NCBI GenBank assembly: GCA_014871385.1
Contig: CM026432.1
Coordinates: 1,257,194 to 1,321,193 of the forward strand
Direction: 5' to 3'
Length of the DNA: 64,000 bases
From: Ceratodon purpureus
Taxonomy: Eukaryota; Streptophyta; Bryopsida; Pseudoditrichales; Ditrichaceae
Part shown: positions 1-13,300 of the stretch, one piece after another
Position numbering within the stretch: position 1 is the first letter of the stretch
Layout: every line of letters starts with the position of its first letter
Position numbers and translations under genes: made by a program
The notes under the pieces: model-generated
Databases searched by the model: none
Told to the model about the DNA's origin: nothing
The model's input: the letters and a program-made list of their open reading frames with translations, nothing else

Positions 1-1
1 T

Positions 2-115
2 TCTCCTGGTTACAAGATTAGCTCGACCTTTGTCATTATTTTCAGCGTATGCTTCATTGCTTTTGTAATTGGCCTTCATATATTGGGAAAGCTTTTCATC
101 CAAAATAAGGCGTAA
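2..115 (+). CDS. SEC61B: Sec61 beta subunit, C-terminal part (gene runs off left edge)
   Basis: The frame starting at base 2 is open for 37 codons and stops with TAA at 113-115. It reads SPGYKISSTFVI, then a hydrophobic span, then LHILGKLFIQNKA. From family knowledge, plant Sec61 beta proteins (about 80 residues) end with a PGLKISP-like segment, one tail-anchor helix and LHVxGKLY. Order, spacing and the single transmembrane helix all agree. Sec61 beta is the small tail-anchored subunit of the ER protein-conducting channel. The N-terminal half, normally low-complexity and Gly/Ser-rich, must lie to the left of the window. The identification rests on a short segment, so it is likely but not certain. 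Confidence 0.72.
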   Translation, partial: SPGYKISSTFVIIFSVCFIAFVIGLHILGKLFIQNKA

Positions 116-2682
116 ACTATTTGGAATGAATCTCATTCTTTCTAAGATCATCTTCTTTTTCCCTTGTTAGGGAATTTTAAAGAGCTAGAACAATTATAAA
201 GAGCCCACAGTTTTTGATTGATCTGATTGAAATTCCTTATATAGAAAATAATGATACTATTTTTTATATTCAACCATATAAATGTTAACATACCTTAATA
301 TAAGAATGTTGGTTGAAAATTTGTAAAACTGGACTATTGGATTAGGAAATTATGGTATATCTTCGAATTGTGTAAAGCACACTCAGAGATGAGATTACAG
401 AGGATGTGTGACTTCAAAATAAACCAAGCTTGGTTTAAATTTTCAAAAATAAAAGTGATGAGACACACCAGCGACCAGAATGTGCTTGCAATTTGTTTGT
501 GTTGAGTACAGAAAAGTGGACGCAGGCAAGGATTCGGAGGACAGCTTCATGGATCACGGCAGACTTGCTGTTCACAAGGCTCTTAATTTGGCGATGAAAA
601 CCTGCAGAGGAAGTTGAAGTTTCGATTTATTTGACATTCAATGAGGATTCTAGTTAATTACAGGATTGAGAAGTCTATGTCATGGAGTTACAGCTGAGTT
701 CCGGAGAGTTCAATTATATGATTAAAGTGTTTCCTTAGAAACAACATCGACAACCATCTGCAAAGAGTCTAGACATAAAGATTTAATCACTATACTTCAC
801 AAAGTGTATTTTTGAGTTCTGCTAGAATACTTTCAAAATTACAAGGAAAGTTTTGTAAATGGAGTCTCGACAAGGATGCGAAATGGGTCGTGTGATATTC
901 TTGTTGCTGGCTCTTTCTAGATTTCTTTTTCTGCTTAGTCACAGCTTTTCCTCTGCATCCGACTGGGCGTTTTGCCCAATTGCGCTGCGGATCATTTCCT
1001 GTGTGCTGGAGTACATAACGGTCCTTGAGAACATAATGTCGACGCCGCCATCGAAAATCTTTTCTGTTGCAAATTGCACAATACTACAGTGTCACAGACT
1101 TGGCTGTCTACACGTCTACACCTGAATCTCGATGCAGTACTAAGTTGGTGGAGCATTGGCGTTTCTGAAAGCCGACTCTCGACAGATGAAGTGGGTTGAT
1201 GGGAGATGGAGATGTTGCAAATTGAGGATGTGCGTTAGCAATGCGTTGTACTGGTCGATCCACGTTAGCTTGTAGTGGCCGGCATTTTGGTGTAGGCTAG
1301 AGTGTGGCGAGTAGCTGTATTCTGTGAAGGATTTTGGCATCCTCAGCCATCTGAAAAGTTATCTATGCCGGAGTTAACTGTACATCTCGACGCTTGGGTT
1401 GTCCTCGCTGAGTATGGTCTACAGTATGCCGGAGCGTTGATCGTGTTCACGATCGTGAAATGTCTCGAAGCGGCCACCGGATGTTGTCTGTGGAAGAAAT
1501 GTTCTGGAATCAAACCCTTGCACTGTTATTACAAGGGTATGCTACCTGCCGGCCGTTTAATGCAAGCAAGTTTGGAAGTCTGCTTCTCTCAAGTGACTCT
1601 CATCTGAACTTGGATTGTGAAGCATGTTCGTGACAACAAAACTGAATGAAAGTGGTGTGGCGATGCTTCAAAAAAAAAAGGATACAAAAGTGCTTGTCCA
1701 CTCCATCTAATCAGATACTCTTTAGTAGTCATACAATGGTGATGCTCCAAAAAAAAGGTTACAAAAGGTGGATGTCCACTAAATGCAATCAACTACCAAG
1801 ACTTGTCAGCTACATACCAATGAATGAACTTTTCTTGGAATGGTCCAACTTATCACACGTGTCATGATTCAGATCTAATATTGAATTAATCTAATTAGAT
1901 TTTGCATCACCAACTTCTCAGAAGAGAGACCTTGAAAATCGGAGCATGCATGAAAGTGTGCATATTCAAACAGTAGACATGAGATCCACAGAAATTTCAT
2001 TTTACAGGCTGCACAACTTTCTATACAATCTTCTAGGCCTGAGATAATGTGTGTTGTACCCCACCCTATTATGATGATGCCCACAGTCGCCTCCAGATGG
2101 ATTGGTTGGGTGGTGGTTGAAATGCAGGATGTGTACCCCGCCACAGCGCAGTCGTGGTCCATTGACCTCCCGTGCTTGCGCTTTTCCTACATCCAGGCAA
2201 ACATACCATTGTTATTATCCTTTCACACAAGCTTACGTTTTGTCCATAAGACTACTTCGCACGGGCTTTGAAACATGATGCACGTTACCCCTAGAAGGAT
2301 GTCAAAACCATCAATCGAGTAATTGAGAATTGGTAATTACTGCTATGCTCATACTCTCCCTCATTTCGTTGCTAATTCTAACAATGACTTCTCGGTGTAC
2401 CTGTTACCTTCGATTATGGGACACAGGCAATTTCAGGCAAGCAAGTCATTCGAGAGTCCCTATTAGATTTACATCCTAGTATACAGCAGTGTCCTCGAAC
2501 TAACTTGCAATAGGTTCAAGTAGAGAAGAGCGTGATAAAAAGGAACTAAAGATTGAATCATCGTAACAACCAAAATATGGTCAGGCATCCATAATAAACT
2601 TGGATCATCCTGGACGCAAGAGACCAATATCATTTGAAAGACCTATCCCAGGGCCTAAAAACTCCACATGATAAACTTGTAA
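116..2682. other. Intergenic region, no supported gene
   Basis: This stretch between the Sec61 beta stop and the end of the SLT-domain gene holds the 3' untranslated regions of both. Open frames of 60-101 codons exist on both strands (for example 859-1125 and 1302-1607 on +), but none shows a recognisable domain, a splice-linked continuation or conserved-looking composition. The part from about 840 to 1600 is less AT-rich than its surroundings and could be transcribed non-coding sequence. I see no repeat structure here. Confidence 0.5.
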
Positions 2683-5600
2683 TTAGCAAATCAAATATGC
2701 GTCAAGATGAGAAGTCCCATACTGAAGCTCTTGTGCAGGAGATGCCTGTCGATGGGCCAAATATTTCTGATAGAATATCCCAGCTGATGGCTCTTCCACA
2801 CCACTGGGACCAGCGTAGTAGGCCCGCAACACGAATTCATCTGTTCTGGGTCTGATACATAATCATTCAGCACTTAGCAATTCGACACCATCGATAAGAA
2901 CTCATTCAGGATCATGTTGGACACTAGAATAGTTTAACACAATAAAATGAACATGGAGGAAAATTTAATAGTTTTAAATAAGTTGCAAAAGAATGGACGA
3001 GGAGGTTAGAGGGTGATCAGATTGATACCTTCCACCATAAGTCGTTAACCAACAAACATATGCCGCACCAAAATACATAGCCAGGAAAGGGTTGGAGAGA
3101 TCATCCCTAGATCGCAACTTATAAGACTTGTAGCCCATGTCCCTACACCCCACGTGCAAGTAACCATCATTTGGATCAATTTCCCAATGAGCATGGAAAG
3201 GAACCCGCATTTTCCCAAAGTTGAGAGGGGAAAGAAAGTTCATATTACAGGAGACTTTATAGGCATTGTAATAGACAAGGATAAAATTATATTAAAGCGC
3301 AAATGTAGAGGTGTAGTACTTATATAGCCAGGCAGCAGTTGGGTACGCAGTTTGCATCACCCCTGAGATCCCATCTGCTCCATGTAGCAGTCTTTTGCTG
3401 CTGACCTCCGCAATTGACCGCAGCATCACCTGCTCTCAAATACAAACGAAGGTAAGAAAGGATGCCACTTCAATAAACAACATTAAGGAGTTGCTCAAGC
3501 TTTTGCAATTATGACGTCCTAATTAGCGGTCATCAACGATATGTAAACGAACATGAGGGTCCAGATGACTACCAGTGACCTTCATCCATATTTCTAGCAA
3601 CCGTTCCACATGTTTTTGTAACATTTCACAATCTTCACAGATACTGTTCGCATGATAGCTTTCAGATCAGATACATACCGGTGATACTCGTTCAGCAAAG
3701 TATCTGGAGACAATTATCTCCGCAAGTGCCTGCATTCATAAGCCAACCAACAAAAATAATCAAAATCTGCTATTAGACAACCCCAAAATTGCACAGAGCA
3801 GCCTGTACTTGAACGGATTCAAGAAATTAGAAACTGGTATCAAGATCAGGAAACATGTTTAACGCCATTTCAAAATAATCTCCTGACATGGACTAATAGT
3901 GAAATAGCTATGCACTCAAAGCTGTACACGGTTATTAGGAGCTCAAATCACAACACGAAACCTTGCCATTGAAAACCTACATCCTATTCTTAATTCTTCA
4001 AGTACTCAAATTGCACAAGTAGGGTCCAAAACAAGTCCAAGAAAAAGCAGGTGCCCAGGATAGCTGTATCAAACTGCCAGGTATTAGTGCAGCGAAATAC
4101 CTTCAGTTCAGTTGTGGTCAAGTAAGGTCTAAGTTCTGCATCGCGAGCAAACCTCACTTGACCTCTCTTCTCATTAGATGCTGTCCATTCTTTTTTCACT
4201 TGAGGATGCCGCCACATCTCATCCAAATCCTCACGAGAGATCTTCTCGTCCCAGTAAGTCCACTCCTTCTCTGGCACAACCCAAGAATGACAGGTGATGT
4301 TAAAAACTTTACGATCTCGAAAGGGAAACTAAAAATCTGCAATAATATTCCTTATCCAACACACTACAAGCCGTTATACAAGGCCAAAGATAAAATCTAC
4401 ATAACCGAAATTACCACCAGCTACTGCTATCATATAACTTCATGCTCTAAAAGGCACGCACTATCCACAAATTCTGATCTAATCAGATTTTGCAGAAGTC
4501 TTCGTCCAACCGGAGTTTGGAGTACTTTTCGATCTTGTTAGTGCTTCAGCAGTATATTGAGATTTGATGCAGAATAGTACTCTAAGGGTCGTGAGTTCAT
4601 ATGTTACAGCAGTAAGACACCAATTACGAATGATACTAAATGACCACAAATACGACGAAACATGAGTACACTGAAATCAGCGCATACTTTGGACGTTTGC
4701 TGAACTGGATTTCGGTTTTGAGATTTTTGGTGGTACAACGGCCTCCTTAACACCGCCAGCTCTTGGTTTCGTATTTCTCGGTTCCACGACAGTCTCCTTG
4801 ACACTGCTGACAGGCGGTTTCGTGCTCATTGGTTCCACAACAGGGGGTTTCACAATACTGGGTGTCGGTTTTGTGTTCTTTGTTTCCTGCACGGCTGCCG
4901 GAACACTGCTGGATGTTGATGCTGTGCTATTCGATTCTCCAACAGCTCCCTGAACACTGCTGGGTCTCGTAAACTGATATTTAGAAAATTTTGTAGCCAC
5001 AGGGGGTGGAGGCGGACCCGGAGCAATGATTGGGCTCGGAGGTCGAGGAGGAACAGCAACGGGTGTTACGAAAATAAGAGGTACCTCACTACATTGAAAA
5101 AACAAAGTCCACAAAAATGTTACAAGATTGGTCGAACACGTCACACAAGTTCAGTTTCGTGCTTTCGTGTATGCATACTTCAATTGTGCAGCAAAATAAG
5201 GAAAAAATACGTCTCATATCCGGTGAGTGGAATAAAAAGTGGTTGAATCATGAGGTCACTCAAAAACTTATTCACCTGATATTTGGGAGGCTTTGTTTCG
5301 CCTCCAAATATTTGTTCCAGTATGCCAGTGTGCTGGCCTTCGTTGCAGCTTGAGGACCCCCATTATACGCACGGACCATAAACTCCTCGTTTCTCTTTCT
5401 ACATCGACAATCACAACGAAATTAAAAGATTAAAAAGAAACACAAGACACACATTACGAAAATAGCTAAACAACACAGCAATAGCTAAGTAGAAAATCCG
5501 AACATACTTTTAAGCTCCACCACTGAGTATTCGTAGCGTTCACACACAGATTTAGCTTAGAAAACTATACAACATTCACAAAAGTGAACCAATCTAATGC

Positions 5601-6828
5601 CTGTATGCAAGGGAACTGTGACTCACTTGCCATCATATGTTGACAACCATTTCAAGTAAGCAGCTCCAAAGTACACGCTCACGAAAGGTCGGTATAACAA
5701 TGCTGACACGCCCTCGATTGCGTACGCACGATAGCCCATGTCGCTGTAATCACCACCAGAAAACTTTGGGAGTAAGAACATTGGTTTCATTTTCTGAATA
5801 CACGCTGTACGCCAAAATCATGTCCATAGCAACTAAATCCTTGCGAGTATCAACAACCAGAGGAAAAAATTACGTAGCACGGTTGCAAAGCTTATGAAGA
5901 TGCAGATTTTATCACTGAGAAGCTTGAAAGGAAAAAGAGAAAAGAAATTTTAAAATGATTACGTGGCTAGCCATTCTGCTGTTGACTGAAGCGTCTGCAT
6001 GAGACCCGTACTTGCTTCGCCAAGCTTTGGCTCAAATCGGTAAGCAAGAGGTATTCGTGAGCTCTCAACCTCAGCAATCGCACAAATCATTCCCTGGCCC
6101 CACATCAGTACATATGAGTTTTTCGTTTGCATGCTCTAAAGCATGAACTAAGATGCAAGTGTAGTACTAACTCTAGAATTCCCCTTACATCAACTTCTGA
6201 AAATTCATATTTGAGAATCTGTGAACATTAGACTTACCACATCCAATCTCTTAAAATACCGGCGGGTGATTATTTCCGCCATGCCCTGCAATGTCATAAC
6301 CAGAAAATTTTCAGGCAAGGCTTTACTGGCATTACGAGCAACATTGCTTGCATTTAAATTTGAATCACATTGAGACTTGACAACAGGATAGTTCCATGTT
6401 CACTTTCATAAACATTGCATTCATTTGTAGAGGCTGGAAACTTCCGAATTCTCTTCTGAAACAAAATCTCTCTAACTGCTTCCAAGCACAACAGCAGATA
6501 CAGATTGAATGTGAAAAGATTTTTCCATAACTCTACCTACTTTGTAATCCTTGCCACAGTGTTTAAAAACACACAATAGAGCCCATGCAAAACATAAGCA
6601 GAAGACGCATTAAGTTGGGATAAAAGGAGGCTCCCAAGAATAGTCTTCAACCTTCATCTCTGTCTGAGTGACATAAGGCTTCCCGTCGAAGTTTCTTGAC
6701 ATATGGACCTTCATCCCATGCTCTTCACCTACTTGGATCCACTCCTTGCAAACCTCAGGATGATTCCACATTGCTTCCATGTCCTCCACGTCCACCCAGT
6801 CATCCCAGTACTTCATGTTCGGCGCCAT
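2683..6828 (-). CDS. Two-domain lysozyme-like SLT (lytic transglycosylase fold) protein, 11 exons
   Basis: Exons, in order on the minus strand: 6828-6652, 6285-6238, 6093-5963, 5743-5627, 5398-5276, 5088-4688, 4270-4101, 3729-3679, 3429-3320, 3142-3029, 2851-2683. All introns are GT..AG and the phases join without a break, giving 536 residues. Domain A (1 to about 200) has the SLT signature: AIAEVES (candidate catalytic Glu 85), then TGLMQ and a TAEWLA segment, then VYFGAAYLKWL and VRAYNGG. A linker of about 130 residues (exon 6) is rich in Pro, Ser, Lys and Val. Domain B (about 333-536) repeats the same layout, including EVSS, SGVMQ, MYFGAAYVCWL and LRAYYAG, but has Ser 416 where A has Glu 85. 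The exon boundaries of A and B correspond one to one, so the gene arose by internal duplication. Single-domain relatives are known in plants as lysozyme-like or SLT-domain proteins; their substrate is unclear. The start is MAPNMKYWDDW; an in-frame ATG 11 codons upstream is possible. Confidence 0.8.
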
Positions 6829-8500
6829 TATTAGGTAGTGAAGTGAAGAAGGAACTGGCACGCTCTTATTAACTACAAGAGCAGCAAAAAAGGATGCTCA
6901 CTGCACCGGCTGGGCTTCTAAATGTAGACACATTGCATACCGTTGCCAGCTCCAACGTGATATTCTGTCGTGCGGATTCCGAGAGCTCCAATGAGCAGTT
7001 CCTTGTCTCACACCCTCAACGTGTTTCGCTGTGGCTGCATTTTCACACCACGGACCCTTTAATTATTGCATTCGAAGCATGTAAGTAATTAAATAATAAC
7101 GATGACCTGATCATCTGGGAATGCCACAAAATCCGGTTCAAAACATTTCACATAGTCACATCGACAACCTTGCACTTGACAAACTCAGAAGTGCAGCACG
7201 CAGAATTGGAAATGACTCTTCGTGTGCAATCCAGTCACAAGATCTTTCAGAAGATATTCCTACTCAACAAAGCAAAGACTGAAGAAGCGGTCTACCAGAT
7301 GATTGTAGAACCAGAAACATGTGCTTACGAGGTTCTAGTAGCAACAGAAAGTTGCTGGGCTACGACAACCTGCAGGTATACGACTCAAAGGACTGAATCC
7401 TGCTCTGTCAAGAAATTGATTTCAGAGGAGCACTGCGAACTGTGGGTCACCTACAACTCCACATTCTTTAACGGATCGGTGAACTTCAGCTTCACAAAAG
7501 ATGGCTACCTGAGCTCCTACACAGCTGAAGGCTTGGAGTGGAGCATGACACCGAAGAACATCTACCCAACTTACAAAAAACCAAGGCCAACTACGTCGAA
7601 CGCATTTAGAGCTAACCTCACTTGTTCAATAATTTGTGCACATAAACTGGGAGATCCTTGTTCCAACCAAACTACCATCAAAAACCAAATCCAGAAGGAA
7701 CCGCACACCAGGACAAAGAAATGCGGCAAATCAAACTCGAACGCCAGAAGACAACACCCCAAATCAGAACCAAACCTCCTAATTAAGAAGCAATTAACGC
7801 TAAAATCGCATTCTCCAACGCTAAAGCAGGAGCATCACTCTCAACACAACGCATTAATTCATCCGCACCAGAAACGGAGCTGAAATTCCAAAACCCCTGT
7901 CACCTCCCAATTCCCTTCCAAGCAACTAGCAGCCAAATCCCAACAACCCACCACGATTAAAGCCAAGCAGACAGCGGAGCCCAGTACCTTGACGTAAAAT
8001 TCACGAGCCTGAGTGCGCCACACCTCAACCATCCCAGCTAATCTGCAGGTACACACGCAGAAGCAACTGCTGAATCAACCATGACACCACTCACAAGCAA
8101 CGAAACGTACTTATGTACTCGCTTAGCAACATAGCAACATCATCATCCTCATCAACCTCGCAAAATTCCCACCAACCACACCCACAACCAAAAAACCCTC
8201 TTCTCTCACACACACACACACACTCTCTCAACTTACCCTACCAAACTTCGGTTCCACAAATAATGCAGCGACCCCAAAAACATCCTCCAGAAAACACACA
8301 AACAGTGATCGCCGACTAGTCTACAGCAGCAGTAGCATGGTGGAATATTAGCATGAGTCCGACAACGCAATCATGCATCCCCAGATAAGTTACGCTTAAG
8401 TGAAGTTAACTCACCCAACCTTCTCCTGCTCCTTCCTCCTCCTCTTCCTCCTCCTCTCTCCATCGCCATCGCTTGCAGACTCACGCTTCCACCTGCATCA
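6829..8500 (-). promoter_or_regulatory. Probable 5' leader of the SLT gene, with introns and a small uORF
   Basis: A pyrimidine tract ending in TTGTAG at about 6876-6875 looks like a 3' splice site a short way before the start codon. Possible upstream leader exons lie near 8031-7987 (ending in AAG before GTACTGG) and about 8500-8422 (ending before GTGAGTT). If the 8031-7987 exon is joined to the one starting at about 6874, an ATG in it opens a short frame (MVEVWRTQAREFYVK...) that stops at TAA just before the main ATG. A C/A-rich plus strand with a CA run at 8210-8223 fits a 5' intron and promoter. This is inferred from splice signals only. Confidence 0.4.
7170..7883 (+). other. Open frame opposite the SLT 5' leader, status unknown
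   Basis: A 237-codon plus-strand frame lies inside the presumed leader intron of the opposite gene. Its first 130 residues have protein-like composition and several cysteines (ETCAYEVLVATESC, CRYTTQRTESC, EEHCELW). The spacing in the first motif loosely recalls the last cysteine pair of MRH (mannose-6-phosphate receptor homology) domains, but no other part of that fold is visible. The last 100 residues are Lys/Thr/Asn/Gln-rich, as expected from chance translation of C/A-rich DNA. The same frame is also open at 6894-7088, with a stop between. It is probably not a functional gene and could be a gene relic. Confidence 0.2.
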
Positions 8501-10368
8501 CATAACATAAAATAACATTACAGCATGATGCAATTGTTGATGGCAATGGAATGATTCCCGGGAAAAAAAAAAACATAACCCAAGTTACCCATCCCAAAGC
8601 AGATGTAATATCAGACTTCTCCGACTAAGTTACAGCACCATGATGCTAGGAATTATTTTCCACCTGCACAATGAGATGTGTGGAAGTCTGTGTGCATCGA
8701 AGTATGTGTCAACTTAGACTTATGTTAAGTTTGCACTGAGTGATTGCGGAGTCAAACAAGGGAGCTTGTGTTGTTTGTTTGGGAGTGAAGTGAAGTGAAG
8801 TGAAGGTTTCGTCGCTGTGATGGCGTGATCGTGTGCCAGTCTCCCAACGGTTCAAATCCGGATGTTGAACTCACTCTCTGCCGTGTTCGGAGCATTCAAT
8901 GCGTGCATTTCTGACATCAAGGCTGGCTATGGCCATGGCCTGGATCATGTCATTGCAATTACTTTCTCTTCTGTTCTGTGATCTGAAGTCACAGTTTATT
9001 TTTTATATTTTTTTAATCCTCCTTTTAGTTTTTTTCCTTTTATTTCTCGATTTTATCTTGCTTGGAAGTACAGCTAAATCTTTTTAAGAGCATTGCTGAG
9101 GAACCTGTGATTGATGTGTCAGGTGAAGCATGACGGATTTACTAACATTTCAATCAGTGCCTGCATGCCGTGTCATTGAATTTAATACTTATCATAATTT
9201 AGTGGATTTGGGCATGTGTTCAAAACTAAATAAGGATGTGAAGGGCAAGTTCTGGGATGAGCCTGGCATTTGTGTTTCTCTTCATGTTTTAGCAGAAATG
9301 GAAGAATTGGCTGAGCTGGCGTTAGGATGCGTGGCAGATGGTTGCAATCGAAGGTGTTGAAAACAGAGCAGGTTCAGCAAATGGGATGGGAGACGTACAG
9401 TCATGGGACATGGGGAGGTGGAGATGGGTCCGGTTTTGGATAATCAATTTTTTACAATGAGCAGTAATAGCTACCCATATAAGTGCAAGACATCCCACGG
9501 TCAATATTTTAGGGGCTAAGTAAATTTGTGAAATTCTTAGCAGAGCATAATCAGCAGCCCCCTTCCATGAATTCCTTGTGCCGTCAAATCCTATGGTTTC
9601 TTAAAATCTGGTCACATCGAATTCCTTCTCAAACCGAAAACTTACCTTCGGCTGCTAAGCTGTTTCCTTGGCTAGTTGATCTACTGTACCATGTCCCTAA
9701 TCCTTTTTTAACAATCTCAGATCAAGTTTCTTGTAAAAAGGTGGATGTATATCTAGGGTGATAGATCAGGATTCAGATCCGATCAGATTCACACCTGTTT
9801 TCGCTTGGGGCAACATATCTGTAGGTGAAAGCCTTAGAAATAGGATCTTACATTGCAAAGGTACACTCGTTGGCTGGCTTAGCATATCGTTCTATTGCAG
9901 TCTTTGGAAAGGACACCGTTTTCATCACTTCCAGCATTTCCTTAGAAACGTCAGTTTGACGTGCTCTTGAGAACATTTCAACACATGTAACTGGCTCATT
10001 CTATTCGGCATGTGTAACACTCTTTATTTCTATGTATTCCAGAGTTAAAGAGTTTTGCATGTTTCACAGTTAGGAACAAAGTGAATAGTAGTGAACTCCA
10101 CAATTTATGAATAACAGTGTTACATCCGTTTGTTGATGTCAAATGGCCATATGGTCATTTCCAGTGACTTATGATAATAGATAATTGTACCACGACCATA
10201 CCCAAGGGCGCACTTAAATACAGAAAGGTTTGTCGCTTACGTGATTGAATAACATGTAAAATGTAAATTGCCTTACGCAAAAAGTAACTGAAACTAGAGC
10301 TTACGCGAACAACTAAGCTCTCACAATTTTCTACTAAGAAAAAAAAACACCTTTGTATATAACAGCCA
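8501..10368. other. Intergenic region between the SLT and GDI genes
   Basis: This holds the promoter of the leftward SLT gene and, at its right end, the 3' untranslated region of the leftward GDI gene. A tRNA B-box-like sequence (GGTTCAAATCC) lies at about 8850-8860, preceded by a direct repeat of GTGAA units near 8785-8803. A T-rich tract covers 8999-9058. Frames at 8899-9087, 9130-9360 and 9528-9761 have no recognisable features. No gene is supported. Confidence 0.45.
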
Positions 10369-13300
10369 TTACTCCTCCTCGGCAGCGCTGGCAGCACTCA
10401 AATCCACACTCAGATCCAGGTTCTGCATTCATCGACATCACTACTTGTCAGCATTCGAAATATCAGCATACAAAATAGGCTACCTGGAAAGACACTAGTA
10501 AAGACACAAAGTGTCAGCAGCTGAATACGAGTGGGGAACAGAGATAGATATTTCTAACAGCCTAACACAAGTCATGTAATTGTGTTTTAAGAAGAAAACA
10601 ACATTTGCTGGTTCGCAAAGCAACGAATCAGATGCCCCTGTGCTGCTGATCCCGCGACTTTCAGATTATGGCCGACATCATGCTTCAAAATATGTAAAAA
10701 ACCTAGAAAGAGACTAACCTTGCCGGTGATCTTGGTATACATAGAAAGTACATCTTGTACTGTAGTCTCAAAGTGCGTTGTTGGGTCGTAGCTCTGCCAC
10801 ACAGTTACAAAAGTTATAAGTCGTTCTATCAATTAAAACATAATTTGATGAACTAATTTGATGAACTAATTTTATGGTACAGAACATTTCTTATATAAGA
10901 CAACACTAATACAGACCTCGGACAAGTTCAATGTGTGCACTGCAATATGCTCACTCTACTGAAAGGAACCATTGACTCTAAACCAAGGTGGTTTCCATGG
11001 ATGATTGATAAGTAGCTGGTACCTTAGAGATAAAGCAGTTGTCCAGTGATGAATCATTCACTGGCTCGTACATGTCGTACATATCAATAATCTTCTCATC
11101 AACATGTCCAAGAAGTGCAAGACCTGGCTCTAGCTCCGCCTCGGGGTTCTCAGTCTCCACCTCTGCGGAAACAAATGCAATGTACTTGCCTTTCGGTGCA
11201 ACATTGTGGGAGTGAGAGCAGCAAAACACATACCTGACATACATTCAAGCTAATCGTCAGCATTGTGATACCAGTAAAATGTATCAAAATTATCAAACAG
11301 TGAAAAGCTATGTCACAGTTCAATCAACGTCTCGAATGCTATCGTTCTCCTTCAAATGGCAGTAAATCACTTTCTGAGCTACTACGACTTACATGTCCGA
11401 TCTGCGCCCAAGTTGCTTTTGTGGCAGAATAATTTGAACGGAGTCGGAGTCACTCGTGTTCGGAATCGGATGGCTCATGAAGCAGATAGCACGCACCACC
11501 TTCCCAACCTTCTTCACCTAAAGAGACGACAGACTTCCAGGTTATGTTTACTTCCAAAAAGGCCGCCTAACCAAAATAAATCTTCCAAAAATCATGGCCA
11601 TCAAGAGCAAACGTTAAATCGTTAAGGTAGCCACATACCTTGTTGGGCAAATATGAAGGGTCACAGACAACTTTTTTTGCCTTCGCTGTCTCGCCCTCTG
11701 AGGTAACTCCCCTCACTTGACCCATCTCATCGAACTCAACCTGTGCCGCCAAGAAGCAGACCACAGGAATTAGGTGTTAATCTAGATAATACTTTTATGG
11801 TCAACAAATTGAAATTTTCCCACAACAGCAAAAAAATCCATTGACGTCATTCTTTGTTATCCACAATTCTGTACCTTGCACTCAGGCTTCGCAAGCATGT
11901 AAGTTCCTCCATACACAGCACTGAGGCGAGCAAATCCCTAACAAACCACAATTATCAAACATTGATGAGTCAATACTTCAACAAATGGTTCTGCACTTAA
12001 TACACATCTTGTACTGTAGAACACATTTCTCTCATAAGGCTCAATATTCTCATCCCAGACAGTGGAGATCCTTAACTTCTACTGACCTAGCGTACTGCGG
12101 GGTTCAAAAAGTATCTAGGTACTCCCTAATACACATCCTAACCTTAACAGTGCCAAATGAAACCTATGCACATTAACTACCTGCATGAAACTCTACAGCC
12201 AGAGAAACTACAACACAAACCTGGGGCAACTCGCCAAGACCATACAGTGGGTAGATGTAAGGAGATCCTCCTTGGAACCGGGCCATAGACTCAGCATACA
12301 ACTGCACCAATGCACAATGCCAGATTGAGTTAATGCCTGTAATGAACCTAAGAATCTCACCACAGCTTGAGTTTTTTATTTCCATCGTCAATAACTAGAT
12401 AAGAATGAAAAAAGCAGGAAATCAATAAAGTTACACCTTGACTCTCTTCACAGTGTCATAAGCCGGCTCGGACAAAAATCGGTCATCACGGTGCAGCGCC
12501 AAAGAATGCCCAACAAAGTCAATCGTGTTGACATCGAGTCCGAACTTGCTGTAACACAAAGTATATCGTCAGTTGCAGATATAGACAATAGCAACCCATA
12601 TATTCATTGATATGGTAAAACCCCACAACTCTCCAGAACTCCTCCCCTGTCATGAAAACTCCGAGGAAACACAGTCCAAAAATCATGTCGACAAAGCTGA
12701 AGACAACTGGATAAGGATTGTAAAATCGTACTCAAAAAGTTCCTTCGTCGTAACTGTCCGCAAGTTCATTCCCTCGTGGGTTTTAGCATCCTCTTCTTCG
12801 TAGTTCTGAACAAAGATGAAGAACTTGCGAGCACGTCTCTTCTCAAATAGTCCCATCAAAGGAGACTTCAACGCCTCCACGTCATTCGCAGGAACTTTGT
12901 AGACCTACAAGTGTAGCAAAAGGACAAATTGAATAAAGGGCGGGCGTGCAGTGCCAGAAAACTGATCTGGTTATTACGTACCAATCAGACAATAGAACCA
13001 CTAATTCACCAATGTGCATGCCTTCGAGCCATGTAAAAGCTGTCCAAATTATCTCGAACAGAAGCGTCAACGGAAACCCCCGAGGATAGAAATCCAAGAG
13101 CTATAAAGAAACTTCGAAAACCATTCCTTGACCCAAAACGGTACTAGTGCATACCTTTCCTTGCTTGTAGACGTAGCTGCCGTCCACGGCCTTGAAAAGT
13201 AAATACTTCGTGACATCGGTGTGGATGAGAACTCTTACGAGAGCGCCGTTTGCCATCATGAACTGCAATAGAATATGTTAATTCACCTCTGAAATACTAT

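Noticed and set aside
859-1125. 88-codon frame with a hydrophobic start resembling a signal peptide
   Set aside because: No domain, no splice links, and the downstream part is unlike a known secreted protein; a chance frame is likelier.
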